The position numbers and the translations under genes are program-made. From positions 1-21,436 of the forward strand of contig JALWEL010000232.1 of the NCBI GenBank assembly GCA_027014065.1: a stretch of DNA of 21,436 bases, read 5' to 3'. Under the pieces are notes generated by a model that saw nothing but the letters and a program-made list of their open reading frames with translations, searched no databases and was not told the origin of the DNA. This document shows, one piece after another, positions 14,201 through 21,295 of the stretch (positions are counted from its first letter, which is position 1; each line of letters begins with the position of its first letter). Origin of the DNA: DHVE2 group archaeon (GTDB lineage Archaea; Thermoplasmatota; Thermoplasmata; Thermoplasmatales; Aciduliprofundaceae).

Positions 14201-15187
14201 ATGAAAGAGATTCTTCTCCACATCAAAAAAAGGCTTTATCTCTATGTGCTCTTAGATTTCATAATCGCGCTGATCTTAGGTTATTACCTCGATTTCTCAA
14301 AAATGAACATAATGCCCATAAGCGTAGCGGCGGTTTTCATCATGCTCTATCCCATGCTCACTGGGATGGAAGTGGAGAAGGTGAAGAAGGCGGGCAGAAA
14401 TTACAAACTCATTGCGAGTACCCTTATATTCGCCTACATAGTCGCATCCCTAACGGCATTTTTTCTCTCGAGAACAATCTTAAAGGGTTACGATGAGCTC
14501 GCCCTTGCCTTGGTGCTTGTTGGTGCGATCCCTTGCTCGAACATGCTCATAGGATGGAGTGGCATAGCGGATGCCAGCATCGCAGACGCACTGGTTATTG
14601 CGGTTACCGGGCTCTTCTTGATTCCTCTTTTGTCCCCTATCCTCATATATTTCAACGGAGGCATATTCGCAACCATAAATGTTGTTCAGCTCATTGTGAT
14701 TCTCCTCTTTTACATTTTAGTTCCCCTCGCTCTTGGGATAATTACGAGGAGAGAAATAATAAAGAGAAAGGGGAGAGCATATTTCATGGGAATGAAAAAA
14801 TACCTTCCAGGAATCTCGGCCTTGGGGATTCTCTTAATTGTGTTTTTCTCGGTGGCGAAGGTGGCGAGAAAAGTTATATTCGAGCCGGAGATTTTTCTCA
14901 TGGTTCTCCTCGCTCTGTTTTCATATTATATTATTCAGACTTCCCTATCCATCATTGCTGCAAAGCTTCTCAAATTCAAGTACGAAAAGGGTATGATTCT
15001 GATTTTGGGCGCAACTGCAAGCTCTCAGGCCATATCCCTTTCCCTTGCGGCCACGGTGTTCCCACCGCTCACCGTCTTCGCGCTCTCTTTCAAGCCTATT
15101 TTGCAGGTGTTTTACATAATGATTCTCATTTACGGCATAGGCCCATGGCTCCGCAAATTTTTAGGAGAGGAGAAAAATGAAAGCTAA
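14201..15187 (+). CDS. BASS/ACR3-like membrane transporter
   Basis: Integral membrane protein of 328 residues with about ten hydrophobic segments, matching the length and pattern of the bile acid:sodium symporter/arsenite (ACR3) superfamily. The segment GAIPCSNMLIGWSGIADASI (residues 108-127) has a Pro-Cys at 111-112 in the place of the ACR3 APCTAMVFVW motif. The second-repeat segment is GATASSQAISLSLAATVFPP, which lacks the Asn-Glu (NFELA-type) residues of true ACR3 arsenite permeases. Arsenite export is therefore uncertain, and another anion is possible. No arsenate reductase or arsenic-type regulator is nearby. The start is supported by the TATA box. The next gene, a phosphate transporter, begins soon after but has its own promoter. 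Confidence 0.72.
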   Translation: MKEILLHIKKRLYLYVLLDFIIALILGYYLDFSKMNIMPISVAAVFIMLYPMLTGMEVEKVKKAGRNYKLIASTLIFAYIVASLTAFFLSRTILKGYDELALALVLVGAIPCSNMLIGWSGIADASIADALVIAVTGLFLIPLLSPILIYFNGGIFATINVVQLIVILLFYILVPLALGIITRREIIKRKGRAYFMGMKKYLPGISALGILLIVFFSVAKVARKVIFEPEIFLMVLLALFSYYIIQTSLSIIAAKLLKFKYEKGMILILGATASSQAISLSLAATVFPPLTVFALSFKPILQVFYIMILIYGIGPWLRKFLGEEKNES

Positions 15188-15190
15188 CAA

Positions 15191-15200
15191 ATTTATTATA
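15191..15200 (+). promoter_or_regulatory. TATA box of the pit-DUF47-DHH operon
   Basis: ATTTATTATA is centred about 27 bases before the ATG at 15223. This supports 15223, rather than the ATG at 15202, as a leaderless start for the phosphate transporter. Confidence 0.6.
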
Positions 15201-15222
15201 TATGACATCAGCATACCCAACC

Positions 15223-16458
15223 ATGCTCACATTAGTGGTGCTAATAGTCGGAATTATTGCCGCTCTGTACATGGCATGGAATATAGGTGCTAATGATGTG
15301 GCCAATTCCATGGGCACCTCCGTTGGAAGCGGGGCATTAACATTAAAAAAGGCGGTAATCATCGCCGGAATCTTTGAATTTTTAGGTGCGGTCTTGGTGG
15401 GTAAGCACGTAACAGGCACAATATCCAAAGGTATTGTCTCTCCGAGCGCTTTGAGTCCAAATGTGCTCATGGTTGGCATGTTGGCCGCTTTGCTTGGAGC
15501 CGCAATATGGGTGACCATAGCCACATATCTAAGTTTGCCAGTCTCTTCTACTCACTCCATAGTTGGTGCCGTCATGGGATTTGTGATGGTGATAAACATC
15601 TCCCTGATCCACTGGGCAGTGGTTGGAAGCATAGTTGCAAGCTGGGTAATATCCCCGCTATCTGGAGCATTCATAGCTTACCTGATTTTTCTAACACTCA
15701 AGAAAACGGTGCTCTCGAAAGAAGACCCGATAAGAGAAGCGAAAATCGTGGCGCCGTTTTTCATATTTTTAACGGCTATGATTATAACAATGTCCATAAT
15801 TTACAAAGGTTTGCACAATTTAGACTTGGATTTTGGTCTCACAAACTCTCTTTTGATTTCCACCATAGCAGGAGTGATAAGCGCATTCGTTGGCTATTTA
15901 TTTTTGAAAAAATACCACGAAAAGTACCGCAACGAGGAAGACAAATACAAACGCCTCGAGAAATTCTTCATCTATTTGCAGGTGATGACCGCCGCAAGCG
16001 TAGCTTTTGCGCACGGTGCGAACGATGTGGCAAATGCGGTGGGTCCTCTTGTGACAATAGTGGATATTGCAAATAGTGGAAGCGTAGGCTCGCAGATAGT
16101 TATACCCCTCTGGGTGCTCGTGCTCGGCGGGTTTGGAATAGTGTTAGGAATTTCAACATGGGGTTACAAAGTTATTTACACCATAGGATCAAAGATAACG
16201 GACATAACACCAACCAGAGGCTTCTCGGCTGAGCTTGCAACCGCTTTCGTGGTATTGGTTTTCTCAAAGTTGGGTATGCCCATATCTACATCACATGTTA
16301 TAGTAGGCTCGGTTCTTGGTGTGGGAATTGCGAGGGGTCTGGCGAGCGTAGACTACAGGGTTATAAAGAACATAATTTACTCGTGGGTTCTCACTATTCC
16401 AATAGCCATGGGCTTTGCGGCGGGAATATTTTTATTATTGAGAATGATATTCTTGTGA
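15223..16458 (+). CDS. pit: PiT family inorganic phosphate transporter
   Basis: Cation-coupled low-affinity phosphate transporter of 411 residues with about ten membrane segments. The two inverted PiT signatures are present: GANDVANSMGTSVGSGAL at residues 22-39 and HGANDVANAVGPLV from residue 264. SSTHSIVGAVMG and the paired STSHVIVGSVLG mark the repeat symmetry. I favour the ATG at 15223 because the TATA box at 15191-15200 would place transcription start on it; the in-frame ATG at 15202 adds seven residues but would lie upstream of the predicted mRNA start. It is followed 9 bases later by a DUF47 gene, its usual genomic partner and probable regulator. Confidence 0.93.
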   Translation: MLTLVVLIVGIIAALYMAWNIGANDVANSMGTSVGSGALTLKKAVIIAGIFEFLGAVLVGKHVTGTISKGIVSPSALSPNVLMVGMLAALLGAAIWVTIATYLSLPVSSTHSIVGAVMGFVMVINISLIHWAVVGSIVASWVISPLSGAFIAYLIFLTLKKTVLSKEDPIREAKIVAPFFIFLTAMIITMSIIYKGLHNLDLDFGLTNSLLISTIAGVISAFVGYLFLKKYHEKYRNEEDKYKRLEKFFIYLQVMTAASVAFAHGANDVANAVGPLVTIVDIANSGSVGSQIVIPLWVLVLGGFGIVLGISTWGYKVIYTIGSKITDITPTRGFSAELATAFVVLVFSKLGMPISTSHVIVGSVLGVGIARGLASVDYRVIKNIIYSWVLTIPIAMGFAAGIFLLLRMIFL

Positions 16459-16467
16459 GGTGAGAAT

Positions 16468-17151
16468 ATGAAATTCATGAGAGCTCCAATAATTGACACG
16501 CTTCGAAAATCTCCATTTGAAGCATTGGAGGAGCATGCAGGCATAGTGAAAGAAAGCGCATCGCTACTCCAAGATGAGATTAAGGCATATTTAGACGGAA
16601 ATTTCGAAAAATTTGAGGAAATTAGGAAAAAAATCGAGGAATTAGAGTTGAAGGCGGATTACATAAAGAGTAATATAAGAAATCATCTTCCCAAGGATGT
16701 GAAGATGCCCGTAGATCGCGGGGTTTTCCTCTCTCTACTGGGAGAAATCGATAAGGTGGAGGATCTGATTCAAGATATCGGAGAATGGATTTCAATGCGC
16801 GAGAAGCCAATACCGGATGAACTCATGGAAGATTTCAAATCCCTGTTCGACAAAGCCCTCGAATCAACGGACATTGCGGAAAAAGCCGTTATCCAGCTAA
16901 ATGTGGTAATTGAATCCTCTTTCGCCGAAAACGAGAGAAAGAAAGAGAAAGAAATTATACAGAAATTGCACGAAGTCGAGCACGAGAGCGACATAATTGA
17001 AAGAGAGCTCACAAGAAAGATTTTTTCCATGGAAAATGAAATCTCGCCTGTGGCCATATTCCACCTGAGCAAATTGGTGTTTCTCCTGGGGGATATAGCG
17101 AACCACGCTGAGAACGCGGGCGACAGAATAAGGGCACTTTTAGCAAGGTAA
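16468..17151 (+). CDS. DUF47 / PhoU-like phosphate transport regulator
   Basis: All-helical protein of 227 residues of the DUF47 (TIGR00153) family, related to PhoU. The pattern is SPFEALEEHAGIVKESASLL near the N-terminus, KKIEELELKADYIKSNIRNH in the middle, and LHEVEHESDIIERELTRKIF plus LLGDIANHAENAGDRIRALL at the end. The acidic D/E-x-x-x-D clusters are those PhoU-type proteins use to bind metal. Its proposed role is to control the adjacent PiT transporter; this rests on conserved pairing, not on direct sequence proof. GAGGTGAG lies 5 bases before the ATG. It is the middle gene of a three-gene operon. Confidence 0.9.
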   Translation: MKFMRAPIIDTLRKSPFEALEEHAGIVKESASLLQDEIKAYLDGNFEKFEEIRKKIEELELKADYIKSNIRNHLPKDVKMPVDRGVFLSLLGEIDKVEDLIQDIGEWISMREKPIPDELMEDFKSLFDKALESTDIAEKAVIQLNVVIESSFAENERKKEKEIIQKLHEVEHESDIIERELTRKIFSMENEISPVAIFHLSKLVFLLGDIANHAENAGDRIRALLAR

Positions 17152-17156
17152 TAAAG

Positions 17157-18053
17157 ATGATAACCGTCATGACTCACATGGACTCAGATGGTCTCATTTC
17201 CCTCGCTCTATTTTTGAAAAGCATAAAGGGAATGAAGGTTCGCACTTATTTCACTTCCCCCGTGCAGCTCAGGGACATGATTTGCAAATCGATTCAGCAT
17301 AAAAAGAGCCTCGGAGAGCTTTACATATTCGATTTAGCGGGAGAGAATAAAGCGGTCTACGCGGCTGCAATATACGACCGAGTGCTGTGGATAGACCATC
17401 ACGAGTGGAACCCGGATGGAAAATTCGAGCATGTAGAAATCGTGGTGGACAGAAAGGCCAAGAGCGCCGCAAGCGTGGTGGCGAATTATTTCAATATCTC
17501 TTCCCCTCTTGTTGAGCTGGCAAACCAGATAGATACCAATGATGTGAAAGATGAAATTGCGGATAGAATAAGGCTTACTGTTGGAGCAATAAGGTACAAA
17601 TATTCAGGCATGGAATTAACGAGAAATCTCAGGGAATTAGCGTATGATTTATCCACCGAGGAATTATCGAGACTGGACAAATACGAGGAGATAGTGAAGG
17701 AATATTCCTCATGGGTCGATGAGCTAAAGCGCACGGCGAAAGAGAGAACGAAAATTTATCGCATTGGGAATTTGAAAGTGGGAGTCTATGAAACAACAGA
17801 ATCCATACCCGTGTACTTGGTGGGTAATGAATTAGACGATGATATTGACATTATAGTCATTCTCATTCACAGGATAACAGAGAGGGGAAAATCCACAACC
17901 AAGCTGGAATTCAGAACCCACACTGACAAGGATGTTCTGAAAATAGCCAAGTTCTACGGAGGAGGTGGTCATATCAGAGCAAGCGGGGCCAGTGTGAACG
18001 AAATCGTCACCGTCCCAGAAATTCTCAAGGCTATAGAGCTGCTTTACTCCTGA
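17157..18053 (+). CDS. DHH/DHHA1 family phosphoesterase
   Basis: Metal-dependent phosphoesterase of 298 residues. Motif I is THMDSDG (residues 6-12), motif II is FDLAGEN with D59, and motif III is the DHH triad D80-H81-H82 in WIDHHEW. A further motif, NQIDTND, holds the fourth-motif Asp near residue 126. The C-terminal DHHA1 domain ends with GGGGHIRASGAS (residues 268-279), a substrate-binding loop. The family includes NrnA oligoribonucleases, c-di-AMP phosphodiesterases and RecJ-like nucleases; the length and lack of extra domains favour NrnA-like activity on short oligonucleotides or phosphoadenosine phosphate, but this is not proven. It follows DUF47 by 5 bases, and its 3' end overlaps the convergent ttuA by 10 bases. 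Confidence 0.87.
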   Translation: MITVMTHMDSDGLISLALFLKSIKGMKVRTYFTSPVQLRDMICKSIQHKKSLGELYIFDLAGENKAVYAAAIYDRVLWIDHHEWNPDGKFEHVEIVVDRKAKSAASVVANYFNISSPLVELANQIDTNDVKDEIADRIRLTVGAIRYKYSGMELTRNLRELAYDLSTEELSRLDKYEEIVKEYSSWVDELKRTAKERTKIYRIGNLKVGVYETTESIPVYLVGNELDDDIDIIVILIHRITERGKSTTKLEFRTHTDKDVLKIAKFYGGGGHIRASGASVNEIVTVPEILKAIELLYS

Positions 18054-18967
18054 TTCTTTAATTTTTCGTATCTCAATTTGAGTTCGCATGCCTTGCATAT
18101 GTCCCCGATTGTCGGCTCGCCGCAAATTTTGCAAGGCTTGAGTTTCTGTTTCACGTCCTTTTCCACGTAGGGCTTAACCTTATCAAAGAAGTTTAGGGTT
18201 GAGAACTTCACTGCGGGATCCCTTTTTTCCAATGAATTGAGAAATTCCCTATATTCGTCACGTATTGCCAGGGGAGCGTAGGGGCATCTTCCGTGATGAT
18301 ATGGAATCCCAACAACTCTATTGTAATCTCGAACCTCTTGCTCCAACACTTTTCTAAGAGGAGCCAAGCGGGGAACGAAGCCCTCGGCCACCTTTTTGTG
18401 CGGTGCCAAACGGGCAAGACGAGCAACATCTCCCCGGGTAACATTCATAAGAATGGATTGGGCAAAATCATCCAAGTTCAATCCCAAAAGCAAGTAATTC
18501 GCTTCAATTTCTTTGGCATACATGTTCAGAACTTTCCTCCTGAATACCCCGCAGTATGTGCAGGGCTTCAACTGAGAATCCACCTTCGCAACATCATCCG
18601 TCGTTATTCCAATGTAATCTTTGAATCTTATGACCCTGTGCTCCATTCCTAACTTTCGGGCGTAATCTCCCGCAATTTGAGCACATTCCTTCCTGAAATC
18701 TCCGATTCCCTCGTCCACCGTCACCGCAATCATCTCGAAGTTGCGCCAGTTTCCAAATATCTTGTGCATCTCGTGCATCAGCATCATGCTGTCCTTGCCC
18801 CCGGAAACAGCAATTAGGATGCGATCATCTTTTTTGAAATGTACCTGCTCCTTGATCTCAGCCTTCACCTTTCTGTCGATGAACTCCACAAAATGCTCTC
18901 TGCAGAGATGTATTCCGGCGTAAGGCACGAAGAACTCAGCTTCCCTGTTGCATTTGGTGCATTTCAT
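18044..18967 (-). CDS. ttuA: TtuA-type tRNA 2-thiolation ATPase
   Basis: PP-loop tRNA thiolase of the TtuA/Ncs6 family, 307 residues. The N-terminal zinc finger uses C3, C6, C22 and H25. The PP-loop is AVSGGKDS at 53-60. C136, C139 (PCTYC) and C228 (RCPYA) match the cysteines that hold the [4Fe-4S] cluster. The C-terminal zinc site is C279, C282, C291 and C294. The block LDDFAQSILMNVTRGD favours TtuA (2-thiolation of T54, a thermophile trait) over NcsA/Ctu1 (U34). It departs from the common GHNLDDEAQ by reading GLNLDDFAQ. A sulfur carrier is needed; the MoaD-like protein at 21010-21264 is one candidate. A TATA-like box at 18989-18997 supports the ATG at 18967. Confidence 0.87.
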   Translation of the reverse strand: MKCTKCNREAEFFVPYAGIHLCREHFVEFIDRKVKAEIKEQVHFKKDDRILIAVSGGKDSMMLMHEMHKIFGNWRNFEMIAVTVDEGIGDFRKECAQIAGDYARKLGMEHRVIRFKDYIGITTDDVAKVDSQLKPCTYCGVFRRKVLNMYAKEIEANYLLLGLNLDDFAQSILMNVTRGDVARLARLAPHKKVAEGFVPRLAPLRKVLEQEVRDYNRVVGIPYHHGRCPYAPLAIRDEYREFLNSLEKRDPAVKFSTLNFFDKVKPYVEKDVKQKLKPCKICGEPTIGDICKACELKLRYEKLKNQE

Positions 18968-18988
18968 GGCTGGGAGTAAGAGGGGAGG

Positions 18989-18997
18989 GATATAATC
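18989..18997 (-). promoter_or_regulatory. TATA-like box for ttuA
   Basis: Minus-strand GATTATATC is centred 26 bases before the ATG at 18967. A minus-strand T-rich run just upstream (18999-19016) may end transcription of uppP. Confidence 0.55.
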
Positions 18998-19017
18998 GTT
19001 TCTGAAAAATTAAAGAC

Positions 19018-19821
19018 TCATATTAATGAATACACCACCACCGCAGCCCCCAGAGCCCAGCAGTAAAACGCGAACATGTAGAACTTTCCCCTTCTGATTA
19101 TACCTAAAAGGAAGTGTATGGTCAAAATTCCCACAATGAACGAAGCGAAAAACCCCACGAGGTTGGGGGTGAGAAGCATCTCATGGAGAGGAGTCTTAAC
19201 GAATTCCAGCGTGAACGCCCCACCAATTGCAGGAATGGAGAGGAGGAATGAGAACCTTGCCGCCTTGGCCTTGTCCATGTTCTGAAGCATGCCCGTGGCT
19301 ATGGTTGAGCCCGATCTCGATATTCCGGGGAAAATCGCTGCTGCCTGCGCGAGGCCGATTATCGATGCGTTCTTCAGATTTACGTCCTCTTTTCCATCCT
19401 TCTTAATGGTGGAAATCAGCCAGAGTCCTGTGATTATGAGGGCAATTCCAACTAAGAGAAGAGAATTGAAAATCTCATTCACGTAATCTTGAAGAGCAAG
19501 ACCAACCACAACGATTGGTATCGTCGCGATAACTATGTACCATGTGATTCTTCTGTCTTCGTCCTTCGTGAAAGCTTTCTTTCCAATGTTGAAGATATCC
19601 ACGAAAGTCAGAAAGAAGTTTTTTATTAGCATAATCACGTCCTTCCAGAAGTAGAGCACTACGGCCAAGAGAGTTCCGGCATGAACCATTATATCGAAGG
19701 TCACGGAATTCTGATAGCCGAACAGATGCTGAAGTATCACTAAATGCGCGGAGCTGCTCACGGGCAGCCATTCGGTTATGCCCTGAACCACGCCTAATAT
19801 TACGGCAGTGAGGATATCCAT
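19018..19821 (-). CDS. uppP: Undecaprenyl-diphosphatase (UppP/BacA family)
   Basis: Membrane phosphatase of 267 residues, standard length. It hydrolyses C55-type polyprenyl diphosphate to the monophosphate in the membrane. The first signature is QGITEWLPVSSSAHL (residues 13-27, with E17) and the second is PGISRSGST (165-173, with the catalytic R169). About eight hydrophobic segments are visible. Archaea lack peptidoglycan, so here it probably recycles the polyprenyl carrier for surface glycan or protein glycosylation; that role is inferred. A TATA-like box is centred about 25 bases upstream of the ATG at 19821. It is transcribed on its own between the radical SAM gene and ttuA. Confidence 0.93.
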   Translation of the reverse strand: MDILTAVILGVVQGITEWLPVSSSAHLVILQHLFGYQNSVTFDIMVHAGTLLAVVLYFWKDVIMLIKNFFLTFVDIFNIGKKAFTKDEDRRITWYIVIATIPIVVVGLALQDYVNEIFNSLLLVGIALIITGLWLISTIKKDGKEDVNLKNASIIGLAQAAAIFPGISRSGSTIATGMLQNMDKAKAARFSFLLSIPAIGGAFTLEFVKTPLHEMLLTPNLVGFFASFIVGILTIHFLLGIIRRGKFYMFAFYCWALGAAVVVYSLI

Positions 19822-19840
19822 CTCGCAGGCATGTTGGTTT

Positions 19841-19852
19841 GGATATTTATTG
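19841..19852 (-). promoter_or_regulatory. TATA-like box for uppP
   Basis: Minus-strand CAATAAATATCC is centred about 25 bases before the ATG at 19821. Confidence 0.5.
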
Positions 19853-19891
19853 ATTTTTCTACTAAGTGCGTTTAAAAAATTGAAAGAGAAA

Positions 19892-21013
19892 TCACCAGAA
19901 CTTGCCCATGCTCTCTATTGGAATAGGACACATTACGATGCGCCTTGACCACAGGCAATCAGCGCAGCTGGGCTCGTTGCCCCAGCAATCTCTCCTCGTA
20001 TCATGAACGTACTGGCAAGCATCCACTAAGGGACAATCTGTGCAAGAGGGATAAATTGAATTCTTCACTATGAACCTGAACCACGAGTACTCTTTGGAAG
20101 TCCATATTTCCCTGAGGCTCTTTTCTTTCACATTTCCGAAAGAGTGCGCATAAACCATCTTCTCTCGGGAATTAACATACTCTGGATAAGAATGTAAAAA
20201 TCGATAGCAGGGCGCCACCTCGCCGTCCCAGCGTATCACGGAGACTTTTTTCTCAACGAACTCGCAGTGCCTTTCTGTTCTAATTTCGAATTCTGGAACG
20301 CGAAGCACGAAGCCGTGATACGAGTTTAGATGTAACTCTTTAAGGTACGGCTCCAAATCAACGCTGCCGTCGTAAAGAATCATTCCCGAATGCTTCTCAT
20401 TAACGGGTATGAGGTTCGAAAATAGAAGCGAATCTATGTCGTACTCGCCCATGATTTTCGCTATTTTTCCCATCTCCTTGTAATTCTCTTTCGTAAGGAC
20501 AACTTCCACGCCCACGTGCGGGATCTCGCTTTTTCTCTTCTTTCTCGCCTCTACAATTTTTTTCACGCGGTCAATGGTCACCCCAGGAATCACGTGCCCG
20601 ATTTCTGTGGGCTGCACTGGAAGGGTGTCCAGTGAGAGAAAAATCAAATCCACCGGCAACTCCACGAGCTCTTTTATTCTCTCATCGCCTAGCAGGAATC
20701 CATTGGTTGAAATGCCCAACGCATAACCTCTTTTTTTCACCTCCCTCGCCATGTCCATGAACCGCGGGTGCACCGTTGGCTCTCCGATGCCTCCAAAATA
20801 AATCATTCGAAGATTTGGAAACTCTCTGGCATCATCTAAAATTTTTAGGAAGAGTTCGTATGGCATGTCCCCCTCCTCGTCGAGCCAGTACTGCTTAAAG
20901 CACATCTCACAGTGAAGATTGCAGCGATTTGTGATCTCAACGTAGAGATATTCCATATCTGGTTCTTCCGGAACGTTGATTATTGCGTTATCCAAATGAA
21001 ATTGATGCATCAT
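19892..21013 (-). CDS. Radical SAM protein, tungsten-cofactor oxidoreductase maturase-like
   Basis: Radical SAM enzyme of 373 residues. The 4Fe-4S SAM motif is C31-x3-C35-x2-C38 in ITNRCNLHCEMCFKQYW. GGIGEP at 74-79 and STNGFLL at 102-108 complete the SAM-binding barrel. The C-terminal third has many cysteines (250, 269, 324, 327, 333, 343, 350, 353, 362), as in SPASM-type domains with extra iron-sulfur clusters. The N-terminal block and the neighbour aor gene match the family annotated as tungsten cofactor oxidoreductase radical SAM maturase, related to the cmo gene beside aor in Pyrococcus. The exact chemistry is not established. The ATG at 21013 overlaps the moaD-like stop (ATGA), with GGTGGTGG as ribosome site. 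Confidence 0.85.
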   Translation of the reverse strand: MMHQFHLDNAIINVPEEPDMEYLYVEITNRCNLHCEMCFKQYWLDEEGDMPYELFLKILDDAREFPNLRMIYFGGIGEPTVHPRFMDMAREVKKRGYALGISTNGFLLGDERIKELVELPVDLIFLSLDTLPVQPTEIGHVIPGVTIDRVKKIVEARKKRKSEIPHVGVEVVLTKENYKEMGKIAKIMGEYDIDSLLFSNLIPVNEKHSGMILYDGSVDLEPYLKELHLNSYHGFVLRVPEFEIRTERHCEFVEKKVSVIRWDGEVAPCYRFLHSYPEYVNSREKMVYAHSFGNVKEKSLREIWTSKEYSWFRFIVKNSIYPSCTDCPLVDACQYVHDTRRDCWGNEPSCADCLWSRRIVMCPIPIESMGKFW

Positions 21014-21264
21014 CCACCACCCGCCGGGGGAAATATGGATACTATGTCTTCATCTTTTATTTCAGTTTCGTAGCCATCCATGTCCAGAATGTTCTTCCCA
21101 TTGACTAAAATCATGTTCCTCTCCTTAATTTCCTTTCTGAACTCATCACCGAAAATTTCGTAAAGACGATGCAAAAGCTCCGCCACGTTTTTTACATTTT
21201 TTATTTCCATCTCTCTCTCCCCCGTTATATCGCGAAGCATGGCAAAAAATTTCACTCGAACCAT
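21010..21264 (-). CDS. MoaD/ThiS-family sulfur carrier protein
   Basis: Ubiquitin-like sulfur carrier of 84 residues from the ATG at 21264. It has VRVKFFAMLRDITGERE at the start, IKDEDIVSIFPPAGGG at the end, and the C-terminal Gly-Gly that is thiocarboxylated by an E1-like enzyme. Placed between an aor gene and its radical SAM partner, it most likely supplies sulfur for the tungstopterin dithiolene. In archaea such proteins can also be protein modifiers or feed tRNA thiolation, so TtuA is another possible client. A TTG upstream would add three residues. The TATA-like box at 21285-21295 is centred 26 bases before the ATG, so an independent leaderless transcript is likely. Confidence 0.9.
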   Translation of the reverse strand: MVRVKFFAMLRDITGEREMEIKNVKNVAELLHRLYEIFGDEFRKEIKERNMILVNGKNILDMDGYETEIKDEDIVSIFPPAGGG

Positions 21265-21284
21265 AGGATTCAAAAAGGGAAAAA

Positions 21285-21295
21285 GGATTTAAATG
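21285..21295 (-). promoter_or_regulatory. TATA-like box for moaD-radical SAM, overlapping the aor stop
   Basis: Minus-strand CATTTAAATCC contains the aor stop codon (TAA, 21289-21291) and is centred 26 bases before the MoaD ATG. The downstream pair may thus be transcribed from its own start as well as with aor. Confidence 0.5.

Noticed and set aside
14533..15180. Plus-strand open frame of 215 codons inside the BASS-like transporter.
   Set aside because: It is the +1 shadow of a membrane protein gene, rich in His/Arg/Ser with no recognisable domain and no ribosome site.
15507..16076. Plus-strand open frame of 189 codons inside the PiT gene.
   Set aside because: Alternate-frame shadow of the conserved transporter, with no family resemblance.
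14201..16458. Possible arsenic-resistance operon (ACR3-like gene beside a phosphate transporter).
   Set aside because: No arsenate reductase or ArsR-type regulator is adjacent, the key acidic residue is missing, and the phosphate transporter has its own promoter.
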